A stretch of 64,000 bases of DNA from Pyrobaculum neutrophilum V24Sta (GTDB taxonomy: Archaea > Thermoproteota > Thermoprotei > Thermoproteales > Thermoproteaceae), in the NCBI RefSeq assembly GCF_000019805.1, contig NC_010525.1:186001-250000 (forward strand), read 5' to 3'. The notes beneath the pieces were generated by a model. It saw nothing but the letters and a program-made list of their open reading frames with translations. It had not been told where the DNA came from and searched no databases. This document shows positions 51,693 to 60,391 of the stretch, one piece after another (position 1 is the first letter of the stretch; each line of letters starts with the position of its first letter). The position numbers and the translations under genes were made by a program.

Positions 51693-51702
51693 TGATATAT
51701 AG
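51693..51702. promoter_or_regulatory. Symmetric TATA shared by the methyltransferase and tpsp
   Basis: 'tgatatatag' is the only TATA between GTG 51675 (minus) and GTG 51720 (plus). Its centre, 51697.5, is equidistant (about 22 bp) from both starts. Fourth case of this geometry. Confidence 0.7.
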
Positions 51703-51719
51703 CTTTTGCCCCAATCACC

Positions 51720-53933
51720 GTGAAGCTTGTTGTCGCATCCAACCGCCTGCCAGTCACAGCGATCTATAGAGATGGCAGAGTGGAGTTTAGAGAGGCCGTG
51801 GGGGGTCTCGCCACGGCTATAAACTCTTTTCTAAGAGCGACGGAGAGGGGACGGGGGCTCGGCTTCACGAAGGTCCTGTGGGTGGGATGGTCCGGAGTTA
51901 AGGCTGAGCTGGAGACCGACGAGGTGAGGTCCAAGCTGAGGGAAAGGGGACTCGTCCCGGTGCCGCTCTCTGAGGAGGAGGTGGAGCTCTTCTACGAGGG
52001 GTTCTGCAACTCAACTCTCTGGCCTCTCTTCCACGGCTTTACGGTATATACGGCCTTCGAGAAGAGGTTCTGGGACGCCTATGTCAGAGTAAATAGGCGA
52101 TATGCGGAGGCCGTGGCGTCTGTGGCGGACCCGGGGGATTTCGTGTGGATTCACGACTACCACCTCATGCTTACGCCGGCGGTTCTGCGCCAGCTTCTGC
52201 CGGATCTAGCGGTGGGCTTCTTTCTGCACATCCCCTTCCCACCCGCGGAGGTCTACCAACTGATGCCGCCGACGTGGAGAAACGCGTTGTTGGAGGGGGT
52301 GCTGGCGGCCGACCTAGTGGGCTTCCACACCTACGAGTACGTTAGCAACTTCATTAGGGCCGTGGCTAAGTTCCTGGGCTACAGAGCTGAGTCCGGGGCT
52401 CTGCGAGTCGGCCGGAGGAGGGTGCGCGTTGGGGCGTATCCCATCAGCATCGACTACGCCTTCTTCCACGGCTCATCCCAGAGGGCCGAGGTCGCGGCGG
52501 AAATAGACGAGCTGAGGCAGAGGTTGCGTGGGCTGAAGATAGTGTTTTCGATCGACAGACTCGACTACACCAAGGGGGTACTCAACAGGTTGAAAGCGTG
52601 GGAGCGCTTCTTGAAGGAGCATCCGCGGTGGCGGGGGAGGGCCGTCTTTGTTCTCGTGGTTGTGCCGTCGAGAGTCGGCGTGCCTCAGTACGAGGCTATG
52701 AAGAGGGAGATAGAAAGAGAGGTTGGGCGTATAAACGGCGAGCTCGGCGAGGTGGACTGGACCCCCGTGGTCTATATATCGCGTTTTATCCCCACGCCGA
52801 CGCTTCTGGCGCTTTACAACATCGCCGACGTTGCCCTAATCACACCGCTTAGAGACGGCATGAACCTAGTGGCAAAGGAGTACGTCGCTTCGAGGAGGAG
52901 CTGTACGGGGGTTCTCATACTCAGCGAGACGGCGGGCGCCTCTCACGAGCTTCTAGAGGCGCTTATAGTAAACCCAAACGACGAAAGCGGCGTGGCTGAG
53001 GCCATCGCAAGGGCTCTGGAGATGGATCCCCAGGAGCAGTGCAGGAGGATAAAGACGATGCAGAAGAGGCTTAGCCAACACGACGTCGTTAAATGGGCAG
53101 CCGAGCTTATACACGCAACGGCTCTAGCCTACGCCGAAAACCGCGAAGCGGCCTACACGAAGACGCCGACGCCAGTCGATGAAAATACGGCTACGGAGAT
53201 AGCGGCGAGGTTCAGAGCCTCAAGCAGAAGGCTGCTGTTGCTTGATTACGATGGGACGCTTGTCCCCCACTACCCCTACGCATACCAAGCCGTGCCGGAC
53301 CCAGAGCTACTAGGCATCCTAAAGGCGCTATCCAACGTTCCAAACACCAGTGTCGCGGTCGTCAGCGGCCGCAACAGGGAGTTTTTAGAGAGCTGGCTCG
53401 GAGACCTCCCCGTCTACCTTGTGGCTGAGCACGGCGCTTTCATCAGAGACGTGGATAAAGACTGGACGCAACTTTTCCCGTTTGAGGTGAGCTGGAAAAC
53501 CGCTGTTAGAAAGGTGATGGAGGACGTAGTCGCGGCGACGCCTGGCTCCTACATAGAGGAGAAGGAGTCGGCAATAGCCTGGCACTATAGAAACGTGGAG
53601 TCTGAGCTGGGCGAGACCGTGGCGGCTAGACTCGTTGAAGCCCTAGAGAGTCTCCTAGGCGGTGCAACCTTCAGCGTAATTCGCGGGAGCAAGGTCGTCG
53701 AAGTTAGGCCAGCCGGCGTAAACAAAGGCGCGGCGGCCAAGCTACTTCTGGAGAAGATCGCCCCAGATTTCGTGCTAGCCGCAGGAGACGACGCCACAGA
53801 CGAGGACATGTTCAAAGCCTTGCCAGAAGAGGCATACACGATAAAGGTAGGCACAGGCGAAACCACAGCAAAATACAATCTTCCATCTCACCGAGAACTA
53901 AGAGAGCTGTTGAAGCGGCTGTCCAGCCTTTAA
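51720..53933 (+). CDS. tpsp: Fused trehalose-6-phosphate synthase/phosphatase
   Basis: A 737-residue two-domain enzyme. TPS (GT20, about 1-490) has '[12 protein letters not shown]', '[19 protein letters not shown]', '[20 protein letters not shown]' and '[20 protein letters not shown]'. TPP (HAD fold, about 500-737) has '[17 protein letters not shown]', '[19 protein letters not shown]' and '[18 protein letters not shown]'. It makes trehalose via trehalose-6-P, a compatible solute. In Thermoproteus tenax the fused TPSP works with a neighbouring glycosyltransferase and a mechanosensitive channel (established knowledge); homologues of both lie convergently downstream. Confidence 0.96.
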   Translation: MKLVVASNRLPVTAIYRDGRVEFREAVGGLATAINSFLRATERGRGLGFTKVLWVGWSGVKAELETDEVRSKLRERGLVPVPLSEEEVELFYEGFCNSTLWPLFHGFTVYTAFEKRFWDAYVRVNRRYAEAVASVADPGDFVWIHDYHLMLTPAVLRQLLPDLAVGFFLHIPFPPAEVYQLMPPTWRNALLEGVLAADLVGFHTYEYVSNFIRAVAKFLGYRAESGALRVGRRRVRVGAYPISIDYAFFHGSSQRAEVAAEIDELRQRLRGLKIVFSIDRLDYTKGVLNRLKAWERFLKEHPRWRGRAVFVLVVVPSRVGVPQYEAMKREIEREVGRINGELGEVDWTPVVYISRFIPTPTLLALYNIADVALITPLRDGMNLVAKEYVASRRSCTGVLILSETAGASHELLEALIVNPNDESGVAEAIARALEMDPQEQCRRIKTMQKRLSQHDVVKWAAELIHATALAYAENREAAYTKTPTPVDENTATEIAARFRASSRRLLLLDYDGTLVPHYPYAYQAVPDPELLGILKALSNVPNTSVAVVSGRNREFLESWLGDLPVYLVAEHGAFIRDVDKDWTQLFPFEVSWKTAVRKVMEDVVAATPGSYIEEKESAIAWHYRNVESELGETVAARLVEALESLLGGATFSVIRGSKVVEVRPAGVNKGAAAKLLLEKIAPDFVLAAGDDATDEDMFKALPEEAYTIKVGTGETTAKYNLPSHRELRELLKRLSSL

Positions 53934-54044
53934 CCCCCCACCCGCGAGCCAACACACCGGCTCTCTGGGGACTCGGGCAACCACCCTTCGCAGATGGGGG
54001 GCTCGGGTCATTGGGGGCAGGCGGTGTCTCCAGAGGGCCGGGTG
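53934..54044. other. Convergent gap
   Basis: A 111-bp GC-rich spacer between tpsp and the glycosyltransferase gene; no gene is recognised. Confidence 0.4.
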
Positions 54045-55268
54045 CTACGAAGGAGTCGTGCGTCCTTCAGCCGCTTTTAGCAGAAGCTCGGCGAGTTTTA
54101 AAGCGTTGAGGCCCTCGGCCTTTTTCATAGCTTTGGCGGCCATCTCGTCCCTCAGCTCAGGTCTCTTCATCAACATGGAAACCCAACTCGTGAAGCCCTC
54201 AACATCGTCAGGGTGGCTCAGCTGGATGCCGTCTACGCCGTTGGATATATACCATGTAGCTCGTGAGGCCGGCGATGCGGCATATGGCACGCCCATGTAT
54301 AGGTAGTCCAATGCCCTAATTCCCATGGGCTCGTAGCGCGAGAAGTCGACGCCGACGAAGGAGTGTTTAATCACAGAGACGACAGTTTTTAAATCGGGGT
54401 TTTCAAGAACGACGAGGTTGTCCCGCCTCTTCGCCTCCTTCCTCGCTCTTTCCAGAGCGTCGCCGCCTCCCGCCGCCACCAAAGCTACATTGCCGATGCG
54501 AGAAAGCCTCTCCGCGGCTTTAATAAGCGTCTGGATGTTTCTCTCCTCATCTAAAGACCCCACGTATGACACATACAGATCGAAGCCCTCGGCGGCCTTA
54601 GGCCTCCCGACGTCCTTCACCTCTACGAAATCTGGGTCTACCCAGCTTTTCGACTCTACGACTTTCCCGGACGGTACGCCGTATTGTTTAAGCTCCTCGG
54701 CCTCAGCTTGGCAACAGACCAGAACTAGATCTGCCCGCCTCATTATATAGGGCATGTTAACCATAGACCACATAAGCTTCGCGGCGCTGTCCACAGGCCT
54801 AAGGGCCGTAAATTTCACGAAGTAGGCGGGTACGAAGACGAAGAGGGGTCTTCCGGGGGCCTCCCCCAGTTCGGCAAGCGACCTTCTTATTGAAATCCAC
54901 CTGGCGGCTTCCTCGGGGCCGTTCCAAAAGCTAGCTACGACCACCACCAAATCTAGGCTGTGTCTCTCCTGGAGGGCGCCGAGGATTTTCCCAAAGCTTC
55001 TTAGAACAACGCCGCCGGGCGGGGTGAGTGATTTCATGCTGAGTACTCTAATCGTGGGGACCCCGGCCACGTCTGCTTCAACCTCCACATATCCGTTTTC
55101 GCTTTTCTCCACGATCCTGGGGTCTACGACGGGCCGGCCCTCGTGGTATATGCTAGTTACAAGCCACGCCTTGTGGCCCAGTCTCCTAAACGACTTTACC
55201 AAGACCGTGGCGGCGCGGTGCAGATCTTCCCAGCGGGAGCTCTGTTGCGCCACAACGGCGATGTTCAT
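54045..55268 (-). CDS. GT4-type glycosyltransferase of the trehalose cluster
   Basis: A 407-residue GT-B glycosyltransferase. The N-terminal Rossmann half has 'RAATVLVKSFRRLGHKAWLV' and a G-rich 'LTPPGGVVLRSFGKILGAL'. The C-terminal half has 'LYVSYVGSLDEERNIQTLIK' and 'RYEPMGIRALDYLYMGVPYA', the E-P-x-G-x-x-x-L-E-like nucleotide-sugar site. By position it is the partner of TPSP described from Thermoproteus tenax, where it is needed for synthase activity. It overlaps the channel gene by 4 bp. Confidence 0.82.
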   Translation of the reverse strand: MNIAVVAQQSSRWEDLHRAATVLVKSFRRLGHKAWLVTSIYHEGRPVVDPRIVEKSENGYVEVEADVAGVPTIRVLSMKSLTPPGGVVLRSFGKILGALQERHSLDLVVVVASFWNGPEEAARWISIRRSLAELGEAPGRPLFVFVPAYFVKFTALRPVDSAAKLMWSMVNMPYIMRRADLVLVCCQAEAEELKQYGVPSGKVVESKSWVDPDFVEVKDVGRPKAAEGFDLYVSYVGSLDEERNIQTLIKAAERLSRIGNVALVAAGGGDALERARKEAKRRDNLVVLENPDLKTVVSVIKHSFVGVDFSRYEPMGIRALDYLYMGVPYAASPASRATWYISNGVDGIQLSHPDDVEGFTSWVSMLMKRPELRDEMAAKAMKKAEGLNALKLAELLLKAAEGRTTPS

Positions 55269-55858
55269 CTCTTTTTCAAAGCCTCAGCCACGAGCACAGC
55301 GACGACGGCGGCCGTGAGACCCCAGGTGATGGGGGTCAACATGGCGCTTAACGTGGCGACGTTTATACCGCCTTGCTCCAGCGCGAAGGTGATAACCACG
55401 AGGTACAGTATGACTCTAATGTACTCAGCCACGGGGCCGACCACCTCGCTTTTAGACAAGGCGCCCTTGTATATATACTCCACAAAGCCGTCGACGAGTA
55501 TAAAGCCTAGTATCGAAATGACGAAGAATTTAACAAAACCAAATAGATATACACCTATCACCGTGGCTATCAAGCCATATGCCTCTGTGTAGCCAAAATT
55601 CAGAGAGAGATACGCCGCAGCCAGCAGGATAGATAGGAGGTAGGTGAGCCACGCCGCCACTGAGCCGAAGAACTCGCCAGCCGTATAGCCAGAGCGCAAC
55701 AGCGCCCTACCGATGTTGAAGTTCCTAAACCAGTCGTCAAACCCTAGCCTCAGCAGTAGACGCACCAGAAGAAGCCGCAACAGCCGCCCGAGCACAAACC
55801 CCAGCACGGCGATTAGCAGAGACACCGCGACGTGGTACACAAAAAACCACACGGCCAT
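55265..55858 (-). CDS. Small mechanosensitive-channel-like membrane protein
   Basis: A 197-residue protein with four or five TM helices: 'VYHVAVSLLIAVLGFVLGRL', 'WLTYLLSILLAAAYLSL', 'FVKFFVISILGFILVDGF' and 'IRVILYLVVITFAL'. It has the conserved-TM-helix/MscS-related pattern (G/A-rich final helix, 'SKSEVVGPVAEYIR') without the large cytosolic MscS domain. It is in an operon with the trehalose glycosyltransferase, consistent with solute release on osmotic downshift. The start at 55858 is 24 bp from 'gtttaataac' (minus strand, 55877-55886). Confidence 0.78.
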   Translation of the reverse strand: MAVWFFVYHVAVSLLIAVLGFVLGRLLRLLLVRLLLRLGFDDWFRNFNIGRALLRSGYTAGEFFGSVAAWLTYLLSILLAAAYLSLNFGYTEAYGLIATVIGVYLFGFVKFFVISILGFILVDGFVEYIYKGALSKSEVVGPVAEYIRVILYLVVITFALEQGGINVATLSAMLTPITWGLTAAVVAVLVAEALKKR

Positions 55859-55920
55859 GGTCGCCCCCAGCCACAAGTTATTAAACGTTTGGGAAATAAA
55901 GACGGGCGCGCATGCTTTAG

Positions 55921-56139
55921 ATGAGGAAGCCGCTTAAGTTCTTCGACATAGCCGCGGGGAGGGCCTTCACGACGGCTGAGTACAGAGTCGTCGAGGTGGA
56001 GATAAGGTTTCCACACGGCGTTGAGAGGAGGCCCATGGCCGTGGCGGTCTCCCCCTACACCGGCCACCTCTGCTACAGCTTCGCCCCCAGGAGAAGCGAA
56101 ATCAAGGCGGCCCCCCTCACAACGTATTTTAAGGAGTAG
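55921..56139 (+). CDS. Small conserved-type hypothetical protein
   Basis: A 72-residue protein, 'KFFDIAAGRAFTTAEYRVVE' then 'VSPYTGHLCYSFAPRRSEIK'. It looks like an all-beta mini-domain with one Cys. Function is not recognised. ATG 55921 is about 25 bp after 'gaaataaag' (55890-55898). It precedes the LUD-domain gene by 14 bp, so the two are probably co-transcribed. Confidence 0.6.
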   Translation: MRKPLKFFDIAAGRAFTTAEYRVVEVEIRFPHGVERRPMAVAVSPYTGHLCYSFAPRRSEIKAAPLTTYFKE

Positions 56140-56152
56140 GCGGGGTGAAGAG

Positions 56153-57328
56153 GTGAGGCGGCAGGCGGCCGAGGGGGGCTGGGACGAGGCCTTTTCCAGG
56201 GCGTACAGCCACACGGCCCCTAGGGTGCGCGCAGTCTTGGAGCGCCACCCCGAGCTCGCGCGGCTGGCTGGGGAGGTGAGGAGGGCTCGGGAGGAGGTGG
56301 TGAGAAACCTCGATCGCTATGTGGAGGAGTTTGGGAGATCTGTGGAGAGGGTTGGGGGCCGGTTCTACCTGGCGGAGACGGCTGAGGAGGCGCGGGAGAC
56401 CGCGGCGAGGATCGTGGGTAGGGGGAAGGTGGTGGTGTTGGGTAAGAACAACGTGGCGATAGAGACCGGCCTTAGGCAGAGGCTTGAGGAGGAGGGCAAC
56501 GAGGTCTGGGAGACGGACCTAGGCGAGTTCTTGGTGCAGCTCAGCGGCGGCGAGCCTAGCCACATAATCGCGCCTGCTATACACATGACCAGGGAGGCGG
56601 CCGCCGACCTCCTCAGGCGGAGGCTCGGCGCGGCGGTGCCGCCTGAGCCGGCGGCTATTGCCCAGAGGGCGAGGGAGTTCCTGCGGGAGAAGATACTGAA
56701 GGCAGACGTGGGGATCACCGGCGCCAACGCCCTGGCGGCCGATACGGGGGCTGTGGTCCTTGTGGAAAACGAGGGAAACATCAGGCTCGTGTCTACGGCC
56801 CCGCCGGTCCACATAGTCTACGACGGGGTGGAGAAGATCGTCCCCACCCTCCTCCACGCCTTCATGGCCGCCGCCGTCCAAGCCGCCTACGCCGGCCTCT
56901 ACCCGCCCACCTATATCAACATGTCGGCAGGCCCCAGCTCCACAGCCGACGTGGAAAACCAGCGCGTCTCACCTGCGCAGGGCCCTAGGGAGTTCCACGT
57001 GGTGCTTGTGGACAACGGCCGTAGGAGGGCGGCCCGCGACCCGGTCCTCTGGGAGGCCCTCCTCTGCGTGAGGTGTGGGAGGTGCCACTTCCACTGCCCA
57101 GTATATAGGGCGTTGGGCCGGGAATTCGGCGTGCCGCCCTACACAGGACCGATGGGCGTCATGTGGACAGCCGTCACAAGGGGCCTAGACGCGGCGGGCC
57201 CCCACGCCCTAAAATGCGCCCACGCCGGCAACTGCAAAGAGGTCTGCCCCATGGGAATCGACATACCCAAGGTGATACACGAGATAAGGGCGAGGTACCT
57301 CAAAAGGGAGGTGGGCCCAAGCCGCTGA
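56153..57328 (+). CDS. LutB-like LUD-domain iron-sulfur protein
   Basis: A 391-residue protein. The LUD domain (to about 300) has 'VVVLGKNNVAIETGLRQRL', 'GANALAADTGAVVLVENEGN' and 'VHIVYDGVEKIVPTLLHAFM'. Two C-terminal cluster motifs are 'CVRCGRCHFHCPVYRAL' and 'CAHAGNCKEVCPMGIDIPK'. LutB homologues with LutA/LutC oxidise L-lactate; neither partner is adjacent, so the substrate is open. GTG 56153 is chosen because the longer frame overlaps the small upstream gene. Confidence 0.88.
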   Translation: MRRQAAEGGWDEAFSRAYSHTAPRVRAVLERHPELARLAGEVRRAREEVVRNLDRYVEEFGRSVERVGGRFYLAETAEEARETAARIVGRGKVVVLGKNNVAIETGLRQRLEEEGNEVWETDLGEFLVQLSGGEPSHIIAPAIHMTREAAADLLRRRLGAAVPPEPAAIAQRAREFLREKILKADVGITGANALAADTGAVVLVENEGNIRLVSTAPPVHIVYDGVEKIVPTLLHAFMAAAVQAAYAGLYPPTYINMSAGPSSTADVENQRVSPAQGPREFHVVLVDNGRRRAARDPVLWEALLCVRCGRCHFHCPVYRALGREFGVPPYTGPMGVMWTAVTRGLDAAGPHALKCAHAGNCKEVCPMGIDIPKVIHEIRARYLKREVGPSR

Positions 57329-57530
57329 GCATCCGCCTACCTCAGCGACCAGAAACCATCCCCACACATCGGCGCCCTGGACATCATCACAACATGAGGA
57401 GGAGACGCCTATTTATACACACCTCGGCGCCCGCCGCGGCGGCGGTCAGGAGGCTGACACGGCGCTCTGTGCGTCAAGGACGGCTTTTGTAAGAACCGCA
57501 ACTTTTAAATTGCGTAGCGTGGGGCCTCCA
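57329..57530. other. Gap after the LUD gene
   Basis: Contains the TATA-like 'acttttaaatt' (57500-57510) for the next gene; no other feature is recognised in this 202-bp stretch. Confidence 0.4.
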
Positions 57531-58199
57531 ATGCGGTGGTGGGTGATCGCAGGTGGGGTTGCCGCTGCGGCTGTGGTAGCGCTGTTTCTCCTGTCCTCCG
57601 CAGGTCCGCCCTTCGACTCACATAACTACGAAGTTAACTACACTATAAAGCTCACCTACACCGTGTTGGGGCAAACCACGACTGTGACTGGGTGGCTGTT
57701 GGTTGGGGAGGGGCCCAAGGGCAACTACACCGCCTACGTGCTACGGCTCCCCGGCGCCGGCGATGCCGTGTACTACACAGCCGCAGAGGGCGGCCGCGTA
57801 TACAGCGCCGTATGTTTCGGCAACCACTGTATCAAGGGCTCCGGCGGCTCTAACTGGCAGTGGGTTAGGTGGTGGCAACAGGCAATAGCCACGGTTGGGG
57901 AGAGAAAAACCGGCACATGTAGCCACTTGGGCTACACGGGCGAGTACATAGAAACGACGGGGAAGATGAACCTCGGCTCGTGGGTCCCCGGGCCGGTTGA
58001 GACATCCGGCACCTACCGCGCCGGCGTCTGCACCGTTAGGGGGGTGCCCCTTAAGTTGACCGTATGGGGCGGCGTCGGGACGCAGACGGGCGGCCAATCG
58101 GCGGTATACTCCGTGGAGCTTGATGTCTCCGCCGTCACTGTGGGGCCATTCAACGAGGCACACTACAGCGAAATACTGACAAAGGTAGGCGCAAAGTAG
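57531..58199 (+). CDS. Secreted or membrane-anchored beta-rich protein
   Basis: A 222-residue protein: an N-terminal TM anchor (WWVIAGGVAAAAVVALFLL) then a beta-rich ectodomain with N-x-T/S sequons (NYTIKLTYTV, GNYTAY) and four Cys (AVCFGNHCIKGS; TCSHLGY; VCTVRG) that may pair. Function is unknown; it was probably acquired for the cell exterior. ATG 57531 is 25 bp from the TATA at 57500-57510; the upstream M at 57510 is inside it. Confidence 0.7.
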   Translation: MRWWVIAGGVAAAAVVALFLLSSAGPPFDSHNYEVNYTIKLTYTVLGQTTTVTGWLLVGEGPKGNYTAYVLRLPGAGDAVYYTAAEGGRVYSAVCFGNHCIKGSGGSNWQWVRWWQQAIATVGERKTGTCSHLGYTGEYIETTGKMNLGSWVPGPVETSGTYRAGVCTVRGVPLKLTVWGGVGTQTGGQSAVYSVELDVSAVTVGPFNEAHYSEILTKVGAK

Positions 58200-58396
58200 G
58201 AGCAGAAGCGAGACACCCCGCCTTTTTCCACGACCCGCCTATCCCTCAGGAATCTCCGAGTCGGCGTGAAGATCTGGAACTCGGCAGTGTAGCCGCCGTA
58301 GATGCTTCGGCTCGGTGGCTAGATTACGGCTTTTGTTTCAGCATTTGTCAGCAGATGCGGGGCAGGAAGTCTTAAATTGCACATCCATGCCTTTTC
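58200..58396. pseudogene. Gap with a short PaREP1 fragment
   Basis: At about 58262-58290 'gaagatctggaactcgg' repeats exactly a stretch of the downstream PaREP1 gene (the EKIWNSV codons at about 58581-58597), then diverges and stops. It is a scrap of a second copy. 'gtcttaaattgc' (58369-58380) is the TATA for the downstream gene. Confidence 0.55.
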
Positions 58397-58954
58397 GTGG
58401 ATATCCCGGACTTGGAGATCCTTAGGGCGCGCGGGCTTGACCCGCTGGCCGTGTTGCACGACGCGGTAGCCCAGGGTCTAGATCCGCCGGAGCGCGTCGA
58501 GCTCTACCTGAGGGCCTCTGAGTACTTCTGGGAGGAGGGGCTTAGGCTTATCGACGCCGGAGATCTGAGGCAGGGCGGCGAGAAGATCTGGAACTCGGTG
58601 GTGCAACTTGTCAAGGCCGTGGCGGAGGCGCGGCGGTGGCCGCACGACACACATAGGCTTGTCTGGGCCGCCGTGAGGAGGATATCCCAGGAGCTGGGAG
58701 ATCGTGAGGTTGTGAAGCTCTTCGCGCAGGTGGAGCAGCTACATGTGAACTTCTACGAGGGGCATCTGGAGAGGTGGGACGTGGACGTCTTCGTCGAGGC
58801 GGCGAAGACGCTCCGGGAGAAGCTGGGGGCCGCTAGACCTCCTGCCACACCATCGATAAACCTCCTGTACCAGCTCTCGTACTCTTGGGGAATGGCCACG
58901 TGTATCTCAAAGGGGTGGGGCCCTCTGTCGACGGCATCCGCGGCCGCCTTGTAG
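58397..58954 (+). CDS. PaREP1-family HEPN-like protein
   Basis: A 185-residue protein of the Pyrobaculum PaREP1 family: 'RASEYFWEEGLRLIDAGDLR', 'GGEKIWNSVVQLVKAVAEAR', 'RWPHDTHRLVWAAVRRISQE' and 'LFAQVEQLHVNFYEGHLERW'. This is the HEPN-style helical bundle seen in two-component toxin pairs. The last 35 residues are atypical and lie antisense to a broken MNT nucleotidyltransferase gene, so the authentic C-terminus may be lost. TATA 23 bp before GTG 58397. Confidence 0.8.
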   Translation: MDIPDLEILRARGLDPLAVLHDAVAQGLDPPERVELYLRASEYFWEEGLRLIDAGDLRQGGEKIWNSVVQLVKAVAEARRWPHDTHRLVWAAVRRISQELGDREVVKLFAQVEQLHVNFYEGHLERWDVDVFVEAAKTLREKLGAARPPATPSINLLYQLSYSWGMATCISKGWGPLSTASAAAL

Positions 58955-59125
58955 ACGGTGAATTTATCCGCCGTCGTTACCACGAGGACGTCTATGTAGC
59001 TGTCCGGCCTAAAGCCCCCTTACGAAGCTCCCGAAGGCCAGAACCCGGGCGTTTGGATCAACCCTCCTGACGGCCTCCTTCATCGCCGTCAGATACCGCC
59101 ACGCATCAGCCACGTATCTATCCAC
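58753..59125 (-). pseudogene. Broken MNT-type nucleotidyltransferase (HEPN partner)
   Basis: The N-terminal part 'VDRYVADAWRYLTAMKEAVR', 'VLAFGSFVRG' ends at a stop at 59009. One base of frameshift restores 'FRPDSYIDVLVVTTADKFTV' and 'HPFEIHVAIPQEYESWYRRF'. The catalytic GS...DxD motif would read S-Y-I-D, so the first Asp is also mutated. The C-terminal frame then runs antisense through the PaREP1 3' end without a proper stop. MNT proteins antagonise HEPN toxins; here the partner looks dead. Confidence 0.75.
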
Positions 59126-59228
59126 AATGCTGATGGGCTTCGCGCCAGTGTTCCAGATGTGTGTCCGCCGTGTTGCCCGCCGGCAGTTCCGCATTCAGCT
59201 ACCTTCTCATGTTGTCAGTTTTCTGACA
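59126..59228. other. Gap upstream of the broken MNT gene
   Basis: An imperfect 'gttgtcagttttctgacaa' inverted repeat (59211-59229) lies just before the next remnant; nothing else is recognised. Confidence 0.35.
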
Positions 59229-59344
59229 ATGGAGGTAATGGATAGGGCGAACCCCTGGTGGTTCGAGACCGGCTGGGCAGGTGAGACCGCTATCTCCGGG
59301 CGTGGGAGGTGGAGAGGGTGCGTTGGGTCCCCCGCTGGATCTGA
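59229..59344 (+). pseudogene. N-terminal scrap of an archaeal AAA+ ATPase
   Basis: 'MEVMDRANPWWFETGW' in one frame and 'RAWEVERVRWVPRWI' after a frameshift near 59297 together give the N-terminus of archaeal DUF4143-type ATPases (NPWW...W-x-WVPR). A stop at 59342 ends it before any Walker A. No downstream domain is present. Confidence 0.55.
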
Positions 59345-59351
59345 GCGGTAG

Positions 59352-59441
59352 TTATTCCACATCGAATTCCACCTCCACGGTGCGGAGTTGCAGTAGTGGT
59401 GGCGAGGTTCTGCCCACCTCGGAGAAGTTGTTTAGTAATAT
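59352..59441 (-). pseudogene. C-terminal scrap of an unidentified gene
   Basis: The minus-strand frame 'LLNNFSEVGRTSPPLLQLR' then 'TVEVEFDVE' ends at TAA (59352-59354). It has coding-like amphipathic strands, with a stop just upstream, so no start remains. Unidentified. Confidence 0.35.
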
Positions 59442-59514
59442 CTACGGTATGTACTTAGAGATCTGGTTCTATGTTCTCGATTACGGCTGAAAGTCTCGCC
59501 CTATAGGGCGGCCC

Positions 59515-60351
59515 TCATGTTCTGCACCGGAGTTTTTTGGCGGCTGGCCTCGCCTTGGCGGCTGGGATTTGGGATATGTGCTTGCCGCGGTAGGTGTGCC
59601 AGGTGGTTTTGGGCGGGTAGAGCCTGCCTTCTAGGGCTCTCTGGACCACCTCCTCCCTGGGGATGTTTACGTCTACGGCCTGGTAGTCAAATAGGAGGGC
59701 TGGGGCAGACCCGTGTTTGAGCAGGGCCTTGAGCCTGTGGTGTCCGTCGAGGACTACGCCGGTTCTGTAGTCCACGGCGATGGGCGGTATCTCCCCTTGG
59801 GGCTCGAGGGCGGCGTCTAAGGTCTCCTCGTGGGGCTTGAGGCAGGCCACGTCGACGTAGAGGGGGTAGGCGGTTGGGCACCTCCTCTCGGCCTCCTCGA
59901 GGTCCTCTGGGGTGTCTACGTCTAGGAGGGAACCCACGTCTACCTCCACCCATCTGTCCATGTCGGCGCTGGGGAGGTAGGACAGCCCCACGTAGCCCCT
60001 CGGCGTGACCGCCGTGGCGAAGACGTCCTGCGTTGCGAGAAGCTGTATGTGCCGGGGCTCTAGGTCGGCTATGTCGCACGCCGCAACCACCGCGGGGGCT
60101 AGGCGGGCGGCCGTGGGGAAGTCCTGGGGGTAGCCGAGGCCGCTTCCGTAGATCACCTTCAGCCCCCACCTCTCCGCCGCTTGTGCCAGCTCCACATGGC
60201 CGGGGGTGGTCACCACGTAGATCTCGTCGGCCAGCTGGTGCAGGACCCCCGCCACTCTGAAGAGGAGCGGGATTCCGCAGACCGGCCTCAAGCACTTCTG
60301 GGGGTCCCCCATCCTGGTCCCCCTGCCCCCCGCCATTAAGACGGCTCTCAC
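59515..60351 (-). CDS. cobY: CobY-like guanylyltransferase fused to a ParB/SerK-like kinase domain
   Basis: A 278-residue protein. The N-terminal nucleotidyltransferase (1-165) has 'AVLMAGGRGTRMGDPQKCL' and 'PLLFRVAGVL', as in archaeal CobY (GTP:adenosylcobinamide-phosphate guanylyltransferase). The C-terminal domain (170-278) has 'LKPHEETLDAAL', 'VVLDGHHRLKALLKHG' and 'YPPKTTWHTYRG', the E...DGHHR pattern of ParB-like free-serine kinases (SerK). A kinase making L-threonine-phosphate, precursor of the cobalamin aminopropanol arm, would fit the neighbours (CbiB, adenosyltransferase). That role is inference. Confidence 0.8.
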   Translation of the reverse strand: MRAVLMAGGRGTRMGDPQKCLRPVCGIPLLFRVAGVLHQLADEIYVVTTPGHVELAQAAERWGLKVIYGSGLGYPQDFPTAARLAPAVVAACDIADLEPRHIQLLATQDVFATAVTPRGYVGLSYLPSADMDRWVEVDVGSLLDVDTPEDLEEAERRCPTAYPLYVDVACLKPHEETLDAALEPQGEIPPIAVDYRTGVVLDGHHRLKALLKHGSAPALLFDYQAVDVNIPREEVVQRALEGRLYPPKTTWHTYRGKHISQIPAAKARPAAKKLRCRT

Positions 60352-60362
60352 GTTGGAAACAA

Positions 60363-60375
60363 CTTATATATAAAT
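60363..60375. promoter_or_regulatory. Symmetric TATA shared by cobY fusion and cobalamin adenosyltransferase
   Basis: 'cttatatataaat' lies between ATG 60351 (minus) and GTG 60392 (plus), with its centre about 18-23 bp from each. Both corrinoid genes would respond to the same TBP site. Fifth case of this geometry. Confidence 0.7.
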
Positions 60376-60391
60376 AGCGGGTTGGCGGGGC

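Noticed and set aside
59250-59280. tRNA T-arm-like 'ggtggttcgagaccggc'
   Set aside because: No acceptor or anticodon stem can be built around it, and it encodes the NPWWFE ATPase scrap.
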